Origin: Desulfurococcales archaeon
Lineage (GTDB): Archaea; Thermoproteota; Thermoprotei_A; Sulfolobales; WAQK01
Assembly: GCA_027016915.1 (NCBI GenBank)
Contig: JALURJ010000031.1
Span: forward strand, 1-17,545
Direction: 5' to 3'
Length of the DNA: 17,545 nucleotides
The position numbers and the translations under genes are program-made. Positions 6,170 to 13,511 of the stretch are shown piece by piece. The notes beneath the pieces were generated by a model, which did not search any database, was not told the origin of the DNA, and worked only from the letters and a program-made list of their open reading frames with translations. Positions within the stretch are counted from its first letter, which is position 1, and the number at the start of each line of letters is the position of its first letter.

Positions 6170-7474
6170 ATGGTGGATCGAGACAAGCTCGAGAAGATAA
6201 AAGAGATCCTCAAGAACCTTCACAGGGGCGTAAGCGTCGAGGAGCTGAAAAGGAGGTATGGCGATGTCCTCTCAAGGATCTCGCCCTTCGAGATCCCGCT
6301 CATAGAGCAGCAGCTCGTCAATGAGGGACTTCCTGTTTCAGAGATACTGAAGCTCTGCGACCTGCACGTCGAGCTGTTCCGCAGCCAGCTCGTGGGGAGG
6401 GGCCTGGAGGGTGTGCCTAAGGGCCACCCCCTAGACCTGCTGGTCAGGGAGAACGAGTATATGCTCAGGTATGCCGAAGTGCTTGGAACCTACGCTGGCG
6501 CCCTTCTAAAGGCCGGGGGTGAGGAGTGTGAAAGGCTTCTTAGGAGTATCCGCAAAATTCTCGGAGAGTTGAGGAAGATAAAGATTCACTATAGGAAGAA
6601 CCAGATGCTGATATTCCCCTACCTGGAGCGGAGGGGTATAGTGGCGGTTCCCAGGGTTCTCTGGGGCAGGGAGGACCAGGTGATGGTTGAGCTTAGGGAA
6701 ATCTACTCCCTCCTAGAGCAGGCGGAGAAGAACCCGGGGAGAAGTGTAGCGGAGCTGGCGGAGAAGGCGATGGCGCTTTCCAGGGAGATCGGCGAGCTGG
6801 TGTTTAGGGAGAACAAGATACTCTACCCAGCCGCTTGGGCCCTGTTCTCCGAGGGCGAGTGGGCAGCCATCCACGAGATGGCTAGGGACATAGGCTACAT
6901 CGTAGAGGCCGGGGAGGAGTGGAAGCCGTCTGCCCAGCCGGTGCTCCCCTACGAGATCAGCGGTGAGGTGACGGCTGAGCAGGTTGAGAGGCTGCCGCCC
7001 GAGTTCAGGGCAGCGGCGCTGAGAACCATGAAGCCCGACCCCTACCAGGTTAGGAGGAGCGGCGACCTGGAGTTCGACACAGGCTTCGCCTCTAGGGAGG
7101 AGCTGGAGGCGGTGTTCAGGGTGCTTCCCTTGGAGCTGACCTACGCCGACAGCAACGATAGGGTGAAGCTATACACCAAGAACGTGCGTCTCAGAGGGTT
7201 CCCCAGGACCAAGACCATACTGGCTAGGCGCGTAGAGTTCTGCCACCCGCCCAGGCTAGAACGCCTGGTTAGAAGCGTGATCGACGACCTCAAAGCGGGC
7301 AGGTATGATTATAGGGAGTTTTGGACCAGGCTGGGCGACAGGATCCTCAGGGTCATCATAGCGGCGGTGAGAGGCAGGGACGGCGATTACCTCGGCACCC
7401 TGGAGATAGTGGAGGACCTTACCGAAGTGGTTAACAACCCTGAGGGGATCAAGGAGAAGATCATGGTGCTGTAG
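6161..7474 (+). CDS. DUF438 - hemerythrin (HHE) - PAS-type sensor protein
   Basis: Three parts are recognisable. Residues about 10-85 are a DUF438 domain, with the typical ISPFEIPLIEQQLVNEG and ILKLCDLHVELFR. About 88-250 is a hemerythrin-like HHE region (GHPLDLLVRENEYML, IHYRKNQMLIFPYLE, LVFRENKILYP, and the ending EWAAIHEMARDIGYI). From about 330 to the end is a PAS-like domain (LPLELTYADSNDRVKLYTKN ... FCHPP ... GTLEIVEDLTEV). Hemerythrin domains bind di-iron and oxygen or NO, so a gas or redox sensor is plausible; no enzyme or HTH domain is present. In the HYRKN segment the acidic residue usual in the family appears to be replaced by N147/Q148, so metal binding may be altered. Start is GTG 6161 or ATG 6170; both touch the palindrome, and a start at ATG 6170 keeps all domains. 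It is two bases from the downstream HTH gene, so they are probably co-transcribed. Confidence 0.85.
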   Translation: MSTMVDRDKLEKIKEILKNLHRGVSVEELKRRYGDVLSRISPFEIPLIEQQLVNEGLPVSEILKLCDLHVELFRSQLVGRGLEGVPKGHPLDLLVRENEYMLRYAEVLGTYAGALLKAGGEECERLLRSIRKILGELRKIKIHYRKNQMLIFPYLERRGIVAVPRVLWGREDQVMVELREIYSLLEQAEKNPGRSVAELAEKAMALSREIGELVFRENKILYPAAWALFSEGEWAAIHEMARDIGYIVEAGEEWKPSAQPVLPYEISGEVTAEQVERLPPEFRAAALRTMKPDPYQVRRSGDLEFDTGFASREELEAVFRVLPLELTYADSNDRVKLYTKNVRLRGFPRTKTILARRVEFCHPPRLERLVRSVIDDLKAGRYDYREFWTRLGDRILRVIIAAVRGRDGDYLGTLEIVEDLTEVVNNPEGIKEKIMVL

Positions 7475-7476
7475 CC

Positions 7477-7878
7477 TTGCGCTCCATATTCGAGCTAGGC
7501 TACAAGTACGTTTTTCCCTCAGTCATGAGGATGCTGGTCCTGGAGCTGGAAAGGCTGGGTATGAGGGAGGCCGAGATAGCCAGGAGGCTCGGCATTCCGC
7601 GCTCAACGGTCTCCCGGTACCTTTCAGGCGAGAGGGGTGGAATGCTGGAGCTCGGCGACTTGCCGGGTGTAAGGATGGTGGTGGAGAGGCTGGCCTTCCA
7701 GGTGAGGGAGGGCGTTGCCGGTGCCGAGGATGTGCAGCTAAGGTTGACGGAGGCTGTTCTCCACGCCCTAGCCGTGAAGGCCCTGTGCAGCCGGCACGCT
7801 CTGCTGGACTCGAGGCTTGACCCCGAGAAGTGCAGGGTCTGCCCAACGCTTTTCAAAGGCTATGTTCACGTCGCTTAG
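7477..7878 (+). CDS. HTH transcriptional regulator with C-terminal Cys/His cluster
   Basis: A 133-residue DNA-binding protein. A Cro/XRE-like helix-turn-helix is at about 27-53 (REAEIARRLGIPRSTVSRYL). The C-terminus has C104-x2-H107 and C119-x2-C122 (CSRH ... CRVCP), a spacing suited to binding zinc or an iron-sulfur cluster. The build resembles archaeal regulators of the COG2522 type (ELGYKYVFPSVMRMLVLELE, HTH, terminal CxxC), from memory of the family. TTG 7477 is the only start that keeps the family-like N-terminus; GGTGC eight to twelve bases upstream is a weak ribosome-binding site, and the two-base gap suggests translational coupling with the DUF438-hemerythrin gene. Likely autoregulator of the unit through the palindrome at 6152-6169. 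Its stop overlaps that of the convergent gene by four bases. Confidence 0.8.
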   Translation: MRSIFELGYKYVFPSVMRMLVLELERLGMREAEIARRLGIPRSTVSRYLSGERGGMLELGDLPGVRMVVERLAFQVREGVAGAEDVQLRLTEAVLHALAVKALCSRHALLDSRLDPEKCRVCPTLFKGYVHVA

Positions 7879-8957
7879 AGCAGCGGGGCGTCATACGCCA
7901 CTAGGGGTCTGCAGGGGTCGCATCCCTCCCCGCCCGCCTCTATCCAGGACTCCGCGTCGGACCTGTACCTGGGCTCAAGGGTTAGTAGCACGTTGATCCA
8001 CCCAGCCCTTACAGCCTCGCACTTCAGCCTGAACCTTTGGGTCTCCAGCTCCCACGTGTACCCCATAGACTCCCCGCGGCCGGGCCTATCCAGCCTTGCC
8101 AGCCTGTAGCCGTCCACCAGTACTTCGGCCGCTATGAGCCTCAGCTGCCCAGCTGCCCTGAACTCGTAGTCCAGCGTGTATATCCCCCTATGGGCCATAG
8201 GGTTGGGGAAGCATGCAACGTAGGCACCGCCCTTACCCCTGCAGACAACTATCCTTTTGCTGTCCTCTACCTCTAGGTAGACGTTGCCCCCAACAGGGGT
8301 CGAGGCTTCGGCCCTCTCCTGGACACCTCGGTGCGGGTATATGTACACAGCCTCCAGGCCTCCCGGCAAGGGCACCCTATATTCGTCATACTCTACTGGC
8401 TCGCCGTTCACCCTCAGCGAGGCTCGGTAGGGGTCGTTGGGTGCCACGATGGTGGCGTAGCTTAGGGGTAGGGGGCGGTCTGAGAGCCGTATGATCCTCC
8501 TCTTCTCACGGTAGATTAGGGTCCCATCTCTTTTAAGGTACCACTCCACGCTTCTGGCGACGAAGTGTTCTAGTCCTGCAAGCCTTCTAAGCAGTTCTGC
8601 CAGCTCATCCACACCGGCCAGCTCGTCGGAGCCTGGGAGAGGCGTGTAAGGGTTAAGCCTTACAACGCCGTAGACCCTTCTCGTGGCGTACCACTTCTCA
8701 GATCTCCCCTCAACCCTCCTCCCAACAAGGCCCAGCCTCTCCAGGCTCCACAGCGCTCTCCTAACCCTCAGATGGTTTGCACCCAGCCTCTCAGCCAGCT
8801 CTTCCACAGTCATGCCCGGCTCCTCCGCCAGCATCGAGTAGGCCTGCCAGGCCAGGTCACTGCGGGGTCCGCAGAGCAGGCTCCTATACGCCTCCCTTAG
8901 CTCAGGCGGCGTCTCCTCCAGGCTTTTCCTCCAGTAGAGGAAAACCAATCTCTGCAC
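7875..8957 (-). CDS. Winged-helix protein with unrecognised beta-rich C-terminal region
   Basis: About 360 residues. Near the N-terminus is a winged-helix/MarR-ArsR-like domain (AYSMLAEEPGMTVEELAERL, RVRRALWSLERLGLVGRR, wing RSEKWYATRR), so it should bind DNA. The remaining 230 or so residues are not a domain I recognise: they are rich in predicted beta strands (YRVPLPGGLEAVYIYPH, GNVYLEVEDSKRIVVCRGKG, IYTLDYEFRAAGQLRLIAAE, WINVLLTLEPRY) and end GGEGCDPCRPLVAYDAPLL. No membrane segment or signal is seen. The frame is open upstream to GTG 9035, but a TATA-like box at 8983-8990 places the transcript start near 8961, so TTG 8960 or GTG 8957 is preferred and the overlap with the divergent DTD2 gene disappears. 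It converges on the HTH gene with overlapping stop codons. Confidence 0.75.
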   Translation of the reverse strand: MQRLVFLYWRKSLEETPPELREAYRSLLCGPRSDLAWQAYSMLAEEPGMTVEELAERLGANHLRVRRALWSLERLGLVGRRVEGRSEKWYATRRVYGVVRLNPYTPLPGSDELAGVDELAELLRRLAGLEHFVARSVEWYLKRDGTLIYREKRRIIRLSDRPLPLSYATIVAPNDPYRASLRVNGEPVEYDEYRVPLPGGLEAVYIYPHRGVQERAEASTPVGGNVYLEVEDSKRIVVCRGKGGAYVACFPNPMAHRGIYTLDYEFRAAGQLRLIAAEVLVDGYRLARLDRPGRGESMGYTWELETQRFRLKCEAVRAGWINVLLTLEPRYRSDAESWIEAGGEGCDPCRPLVAYDAPLL

Positions 8958-8982
8958 CAACCAGTAATTATGCTGTGTCTGG

Positions 8983-8990
8983 TAAACACT
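8983..8990 (-). promoter_or_regulatory. TATA-like box for the winged-helix fusion gene
   Basis: AGTGTTTACC on the minus strand, about 26 bases before TTG 8960/GTG 8957. It supports a leaderless start there rather than at GTG 9035. Confidence 0.35.
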
Positions 8991-9053
8991 GTTTCCCCAG
9001 GGGATCGCTACACTATTATCCACCCTGCCACACACGTATCCGGGTGGCCGGGG

Positions 9054-9878
9054 TTGGGTGATGGCAGGCCACGCATACTCCTAGCATACTCCCTGAAGGA
9101 CCTGGCCGGGACCGGCGTGGCGGAGATTGTAAGGGAGCTAATGGGCATGGACCACCTAGGCGAGAACACCTACACTAGTGGAGACGTGATCCTCGCAGGG
9201 TTCCCCCAGGATGTGCTGGAGTTTGAGGTGGTGGAGAGAGCCTTCAGCCCCGCGGAGACCATAGTGCTCTCAAGGCATAGGAGCGAGGCGAGGGTGAAGA
9301 GCCTAACGGTCCACCACACTGGCAACCCGCTGCCCCAGGCCCTTGCAGGGGGTAGGCCTAGGGAGCTGGGCGTGGCCAACCCTCCTAGGGCTAAGCAGCT
9401 CCTCCAACTTCTAGCCCAAAAAGCGGAGGAGGTAGGCCTGTCCGGGGAGTTTGAGGTGACCCTAGAGGTTACTCATCACGGCCCGACGAGCATAGAGGCA
9501 CCTATGGTGTTTGTAGAGATCGGGAGCAGCGAGGAGGAGTGGAGGGACCAGCGCGCAAGGAGGGTCATGGCTGAGGCCGTGGTTGAAGCCGTAGAGGGCG
9601 GTCTCCCCAGGTGCAGGCCGGCGGCAGGCTTCGGAGGAGGGCATTACGCTAGGAAGCACACGAGGCTTATGCTGGAGTCCGACATATGCTATGGCCACAT
9701 CTACGCCAAATACGTGTTCAAGGCAGGCGTAGACGACGACATGCTGAGGGCGGCCTTCACCAGGTCCATACCGCAGGCCCTTCTAGCCATAGTTGAGAAG
9801 AAAGGGGTTGGCTCCGGGGACAGGGCGAGGATAGTCAGTATAGCTAGGTCGCTCGGCGCCGAGGTCCGATACATCTAG
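9054..9878 (+). CDS. dtdA: D-aminoacyl-tRNA deacylase, DTD2/GEK1 family
   Basis: Hydrolyses D-amino acids wrongly attached to tRNA, the archaeal/plant proofreading enzyme. Diagnostic stretches (numbering from TTG 9054) are ILLAYSLKDLAG near 8-19, LSRHRSEARVKSLTVHHTGN at 72-91, THHGPTSIEAP at 140-150, GFGGGHYARKHT at 192-203 and DICYGHIYAKYVF. The many conserved histidines fit the zinc-dependent DTD2 type. The frame is open back to ATG 8970, but the extra residues before GRPRILLAYS look unlike the family, and that start would run through the promoter of the divergent gene. TTG 9054 has GGGTGG six bases upstream and a TATA-like CTATTATC (about 9013-9020) placing transcription near 9040. It sits 41 bases before the next gene, which has its own promoter, so it is probably monocistronic. 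About 274 residues. Confidence 0.9.
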   Translation: MGDGRPRILLAYSLKDLAGTGVAEIVRELMGMDHLGENTYTSGDVILAGFPQDVLEFEVVERAFSPAETIVLSRHRSEARVKSLTVHHTGNPLPQALAGGRPRELGVANPPRAKQLLQLLAQKAEEVGLSGEFEVTLEVTHHGPTSIEAPMVFVEIGSSEEEWRDQRARRVMAEAVVEAVEGGLPRCRPAAGFGGGHYARKHTRLMLESDICYGHIYAKYVFKAGVDDDMLRAAFTRSIPQALLAIVEKKGVGSGDRARIVSIARSLGAEVRYI

Positions 9879-9892
9879 CCTCGGCACTTGGA

Positions 9893-9901
9893 ATTAATAT
9901 T
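9893..9901 (+). promoter_or_regulatory. TATA-like box for the GT-C-like membrane protein gene
   Basis: ATTAATATT in an AT-rich patch within G+C-rich DNA, centred about 23-26 bases before GTG 9920. It implies a leaderless transcript and confirms that start. Confidence 0.5.
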
Positions 9902-9919
9902 TCTAGGCACAAAATACTG

Positions 9920-11287
9920 GTGGGTCAAGCCTTGGCCAGAGTTCTGGAACCCGTCGTGCTGGCTCTGCTTCTAGCGGCCTCGGTCGCTGGCTATTTGCAC
10001 CTAACCTCACGCTACGGCATGCTTCCAGGGATCGACGGGCCCTACTACGCTATCCAGGTTAGAAGCTTAGCGGAGACAGGCAGACTGAAGTACCCTGACC
10101 CGCCCCTAACCTTCTACGTAATGTACCTGGCCTACAAGGCCACGGGCGACTTGTTTTCGGGGGTCCGCTTCGGCGTCTCCCTAATGACCAGTGTGGCGTC
10201 GATCCCCATATACCTGCTGGTGAGAAGGCTTACGGGTTCCCGTTCCGCAGGCCTGGCATCGGCCATAGTGTTCCTAGTGGCCCCTCATGAATTCAGGCTG
10301 CTCGGAGACTTCATGAAGAACTCGTCCGGGCTGGTCTGGCTCTCCGCCTACCTCCTGCTTGCCCACCGCTCCGGACCCCTGGATCCGAAGAGGCGTGTGG
10401 CGACCTATGTTTACTGTCTAGCGCTATTCATGCTGGCCGGCCTCACCCACGTTCTGGTCTACGGGTTTATGGTAGTCTACACTGTTCTGCTTGTAGCCCT
10501 CCAACTCTTAGTGTACAGGGATCGAAGGGAGCCTTTCTATGAGGGGGCCGCAGCTCTGGCTTTAAGCCTGGCCGTGTTCTACGCCTACCCGGATCTCCAG
10601 GGAGGGGATCTGGGGAAGGCGTTTAACATAGCTGGCAGGGTTTTCTCCTCGATAACCCGGGGTGCCCTGGCGGGGCTCCTCCAGGCCCAGGGCCTCGCAG
10701 CGCCCTCAAGCCCTCCCTGGTCTTCCCAGTTCCTGCTGCTGGACTGGCTCGCGGCAATCCTTTTGCTGGTGGAGTCGTACATACTGTATAGGAGGGACTA
10801 CCCGAGGTATGCGCTGGGGGTAGCTGCCCTGGGCCTAACCCTACTCTCCTTCACCCTCCCGCTGATCCCACGCCAGTACCTCTTCCGCTTCGACCTAATG
10901 GGCGGCGTGCCTCTAGCTGTAGCACTGGGACTGGTGGTGGGGCTCCTGGGGGAGGGCATCATGCGAATCCTCACAGCTGTAGCGGTGGTGGGCCTAGTCC
11001 TGGTCCCCGGGCTTTCAGCTTCCTCGCGGGTTGCTCCAAGCGTACCACCCGAAGCCTACCACGAGCTCCAAGCGGCTGTGGACATTGTTTCGCGGGAGAG
11101 CCCCGACGCCTGCTACCTGGCTAGAAACGTAAGGCTGAGGTACTGGCTAGAAACACTTGTCAGCAGTGTTAACGAGGAGCCCGGCACCTGCTACCCACTA
11201 GTGGTGATTGACTACGTTTCGCGCCAGCCCCCACCCCAGGCTAGGGTGCTGTTTAGGGGCCGGTTCGTGATTGCATGGACCCGCTGA
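9920..11287 (+). CDS. Polytopic membrane protein, probable GT-C-type glycosyltransferase
   Basis: A 455-residue protein with roughly ten hydrophobic segments. The first (VVLALLLAASVAGYL, residues about 12-26) is followed by a loop with GIDGPYYAIQVRSLAETG (37 on). An acidic residue in the first extracytoplasmic loop followed by YY/RY is the hallmark of GT-C enzymes, which use polyprenyl-phosphate sugars for protein or lipid glycosylation (PMT/ArnT/Stt3 fold). Later come SVASIPIYLLVRRLTGSRSA and a run of transmembrane helices (for example YALGVAALGLTLLSFTLPLI). The last 90 residues are a small soluble tail (HELQAAVDIVSRESPDACYL) with two Cys. No sugar-nucleotide or other glycosylation genes are adjacent. 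Membrane location is firm; glycosyltransferase activity is inferred from the loop motif only. GTG 9920 fits the TATA-like box for a leaderless mRNA. Confidence 0.7.
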   Translation: MGQALARVLEPVVLALLLAASVAGYLHLTSRYGMLPGIDGPYYAIQVRSLAETGRLKYPDPPLTFYVMYLAYKATGDLFSGVRFGVSLMTSVASIPIYLLVRRLTGSRSAGLASAIVFLVAPHEFRLLGDFMKNSSGLVWLSAYLLLAHRSGPLDPKRRVATYVYCLALFMLAGLTHVLVYGFMVVYTVLLVALQLLVYRDRREPFYEGAAALALSLAVFYAYPDLQGGDLGKAFNIAGRVFSSITRGALAGLLQAQGLAAPSSPPWSSQFLLLDWLAAILLLVESYILYRRDYPRYALGVAALGLTLLSFTLPLIPRQYLFRFDLMGGVPLAVALGLVVGLLGEGIMRILTAVAVVGLVLVPGLSASSRVAPSVPPEAYHELQAAVDIVSRESPDACYLARNVRLRYWLETLVSSVNEEPGTCYPLVVIDYVSRQPPPQARVLFRGRFVIAWTR

Positions 11288-11300
11288 GCTGTGAAAGCAT

Positions 11301-11307
11301 TATTTAC
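11301..11307 (+). promoter_or_regulatory. TATA-like box for the dihydropteroate-synthase-related gene
   Basis: TATTTAC, with transcription predicted near 11329. This leaves a short leader of about 8-11 bases before TTG 11337/11340. Confidence 0.4.
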
Positions 11308-11336
11308 TCCGGGTATGCCTGAATCCCCTGGGATCG

Positions 11337-12890
11337 TTGTTGAAGGTGCTAGTGGTTACGGGGAGGCTTGCCGAGCGTCAGGTGAGGGCCTCCCTCAGAA
11401 CGGCTCCTCGAGGAATGATGGTCGACGTGCTCGTCCTCCCGATACCTGTAGCCGCCATGATCTCCCCCGACGTGCTGGAGAAGAGGCTCCCCCAGGCTAA
11501 GGCCAGAAGCTACGATGTTGTGCTGGTCCCCGGAATGGTTCCCGGAAGCTTTGAGAGGCTTTCGGAAAAGCTGGGCATTGAGGTTTGGAAGGGGCCGCGC
11601 AGGGCATCGGACCTCCCCCTGGTGCTTGAAGCCCTGGCGGAGGGTGTACGCTTATCGCCTGACACACCTGCCGACGAGATTCTGAGGGACAGGGTTTGGA
11701 GGAAGATCCGCACCCTACTCGTCGAGGCAGAGAAGAGCTGCAGCCCCGGGGCTAGGGTCTCCGAGCTATGCATACCCAGGCGGCCTCCCCCTATAAGGGT
11801 GCTCGCCGAGCTGCCGCCCAGCCTCCCCCTAGAGGCCGTCGAGGCTGAGGCCCGCAGGCTGGCTAGAAGCGGGGCCGATGTGGTCGTAGTGGGGCTTGGA
11901 TCGGAGCATGGGGAGGGCGAGGCGAGGGAGAGGGTGAGGCTAGCTAGAAGGGCTGGGGTGCCCGTCGGCGTTGACTCCAACTCGGACGAGGCCGTCAAGG
12001 CGGCGGTGGAGGAGGGTGCCGCAATTGTCTTCAGCCTGAACGTGGAGAGGGCTGGGAGTCTATCCGACTACGCTGATAGGGCGGCATTCGTCGTCATTCC
12101 CTGGAGGGAGGGGGTGCCGCGCGACCCGGGGATGAGGCTCGCTCTTCTATCGGAGACTATTAGGACGGCTGAGAAGCTGGGCTACAACAACCTACTGGTA
12201 GACCCGGTATTGTTCCCCCCGGCCCACGGCTTGGCGGAAAGCATACCGCTATACGTGGAGGCGTCCAAGAGGTTCCCGGACCACCCATTGCTAGCGGGGC
12301 TCAGCAACGTCACGGAGCTCGTGGACATGGACAGTCCGGGCGTCAATGGAGTAATGACGGCTCTCCTCGCCGAGGCAGGGGTCTCAGCCCTCCTAGTAAC
12401 CGAGGAGAGCTGGAAGGCCCGGGGAAGCGTTGCCGAGACGAGGATAGCGGCTGCCATGGCGTCGGCGGCGCTGCTACTCGGTTCAACACCTAAGGATCTG
12501 GGGATAGACCTGCTGGTGTTGAAGGAGAAGAGGCCCAGGGGCCAGTCGGTCGAATTCAAGGCTGGGAGGGTGGTGGAAGAGCCTCGCCGTTTAGAGGAGC
12601 ACACTTTGGACCCGGCGGGCTACGTTAGGATCCAGGTTAGAGACGGCTTGGTGGAGGCGTGCTTCTTCAAGTATGGCGACCAGGACCCGAGGCTCTGCGT
12701 CCGCGGGACCCACGGGCTTACAGTGGCCCGCGTCTTGGTTAGGGAGGCAGGCATACGCGACCCCAGCCATATCGCTTATCTAGGCTATGAACTGGCCAAA
12801 GCTGAGATAGCGGCTAGGCTTGGGAGAAGCTATGTGCAGGAGGAGGATCTTTTCCACCCACCCTCCGAGAGGCTGAGGCTCCTCCCCTAG
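11337..12890 (+). CDS. Dihydropteroate-synthase-related protein (archaeal type)
   Basis: A 517-residue cytoplasmic protein of the archaeal dihydropteroate synthase-like family (TIGR00284-type, from memory). The N-terminal third is an alpha/beta region (LKVLVVTGRLAERQVRAS, YDVVLVPGMVPG). The central part is a TIM-barrel with pterin-binding-like loops: GADVVVVGLGS, AGVPVGVDSNSDEAVKAA, GAAIVFSLNVERAG, YNNLLVDPVLFPPAHG and LAGLSNVTELVDMDSPGVNG. A C-terminal small domain carries FFKYGDQDPRLCVRGTHG. In methanogens such proteins are suspected in methanopterin synthesis; crenarchaea make other modified pterins, so the true substrate is open. No folate or pterin genes are near. Start is one of two consecutive TTG codons (11337 or 11340) after a weak GGGAT site. 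It converges on the phosphoesterase gene with seven bases between. Confidence 0.82.
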   Translation: MLKVLVVTGRLAERQVRASLRTAPRGMMVDVLVLPIPVAAMISPDVLEKRLPQAKARSYDVVLVPGMVPGSFERLSEKLGIEVWKGPRRASDLPLVLEALAEGVRLSPDTPADEILRDRVWRKIRTLLVEAEKSCSPGARVSELCIPRRPPPIRVLAELPPSLPLEAVEAEARRLARSGADVVVVGLGSEHGEGEARERVRLARRAGVPVGVDSNSDEAVKAAVEEGAAIVFSLNVERAGSLSDYADRAAFVVIPWREGVPRDPGMRLALLSETIRTAEKLGYNNLLVDPVLFPPAHGLAESIPLYVEASKRFPDHPLLAGLSNVTELVDMDSPGVNGVMTALLAEAGVSALLVTEESWKARGSVAETRIAAAMASAALLLGSTPKDLGIDLLVLKEKRPRGQSVEFKAGRVVEEPRRLEEHTLDPAGYVRIQVRDGLVEACFFKYGDQDPRLCVRGTHGLTVARVLVREAGIRDPSHIAYLGYELAKAEIAARLGRSYVQEEDLFHPPSERLRLLP

Positions 12891-12897
12891 CCCCTGG

Positions 12898-13425
12898 TTA
12901 GAGCTTCACCACCCTGGCCTTGACACTCTCCAGGTCCAGGAGGGCTACGCTGGGCTTTCCGTAAAGGTATCCATACGTCTCTCCAGGGTTCAGGATGAGC
13001 GTGTTGCCGATGCTCCTATTGTCGGCCTGGTGGGTGTGGCCGTAGAGGACGGCGTCAAACCTGCCCGACGCTGCTAGTGCTTCCACTATGGTTAGCGTGT
13101 TTTCCTTCGATCCAAACCCGTGGGTCAGGAGCAGCTTGCGGCCCGCTATCTCAAGGGTTATGGGAGGCTCATGTATAGCATACCCAGCCTTCTCCGCCAC
13201 TGCTCTCAGCAGCCTTTTTTCACCATCATTATTGCCGTAGACTATCACCGCCCTCGCCTTCAGCCACTCAGCCATACGTCTAACAATGAAGGGTGCTATC
13301 ACGTCGCCTAGGTGGATCACCAGCTCGACGCCCTCGGAGTTGAAAAGCTCGGCGGATCTCTCGACGTTGTGCATGTTGTCGTGAGAATCGCTCATGACCC
13401 CGACCAGCAAGGCTTCTCCCCCCAC
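12898..13425 (-). CDS. YfcE/MJ0936-type metallophosphoesterase
   Basis: Small calcineurin-like phosphodiesterase of 175 residues, close to the full length of the YfcE/MJ0936 group, which cleave phosphodiesters with Mn or Ni. All metal ligands are in place: D12 and H14 in MSDSHDN, D41 in HLGDV, N65 in YGNND, H102 in LTHG, and H130 and H132 in YGHTH. The natural substrate of the family is unclear. GTG 13425 is preferred because a TATA-like ATTTAT lies about 24 bases upstream on the minus strand, giving a leaderless message. The gene is divergent from the acyl-CoA dehydrogenase gene with 86 bases between, and convergent with the dihydropteroate-synthase-related gene. Confidence 0.9.
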   Translation of the reverse strand: MGGEALLVGVMSDSHDNMHNVERSAELFNSEGVELVIHLGDVIAPFIVRRMAEWLKARAVIVYGNNDGEKRLLRAVAEKAGYAIHEPPITLEIAGRKLLLTHGFGSKENTLTIVEALAASGRFDAVLYGHTHQADNRSIGNTLILNPGETYGYLYGKPSVALLDLESVKARVVKL

Positions 13426-13443
13426 CCTTTAGCCCGCTGGAAC

Positions 13444-13453
13444 GATAAATTTG
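13444..13453 (-). promoter_or_regulatory. TATA-like box for the phosphoesterase gene
   Basis: AAATTTATCG on the minus strand, centred about 24 bases before GTG 13425, in the 86-base divergent gap. Confidence 0.45.
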
Positions 13454-13483
13454 CTGCCCGCCAGGCTTCTTCCAAGCGGCACC

Positions 13484-13492
13484 CCTTTTACG
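13484..13492 (+). promoter_or_regulatory. TATA-like box for the acyl-CoA dehydrogenase gene
   Basis: CCTTTTACG, centred about 24 bases before GTG 13512, consistent with a leaderless transcript. Confidence 0.4.
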
Positions 13493-13511
13493 CCTCAGCC
13501 GATATGATATA

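Noticed and set aside
11291..11500. Short plus-strand frame after the membrane protein gene
   Set aside because: It overlaps the start of the dihydropteroate-synthase-related gene in a different frame, starts before the TATA-like box of that gene and has random-looking composition.
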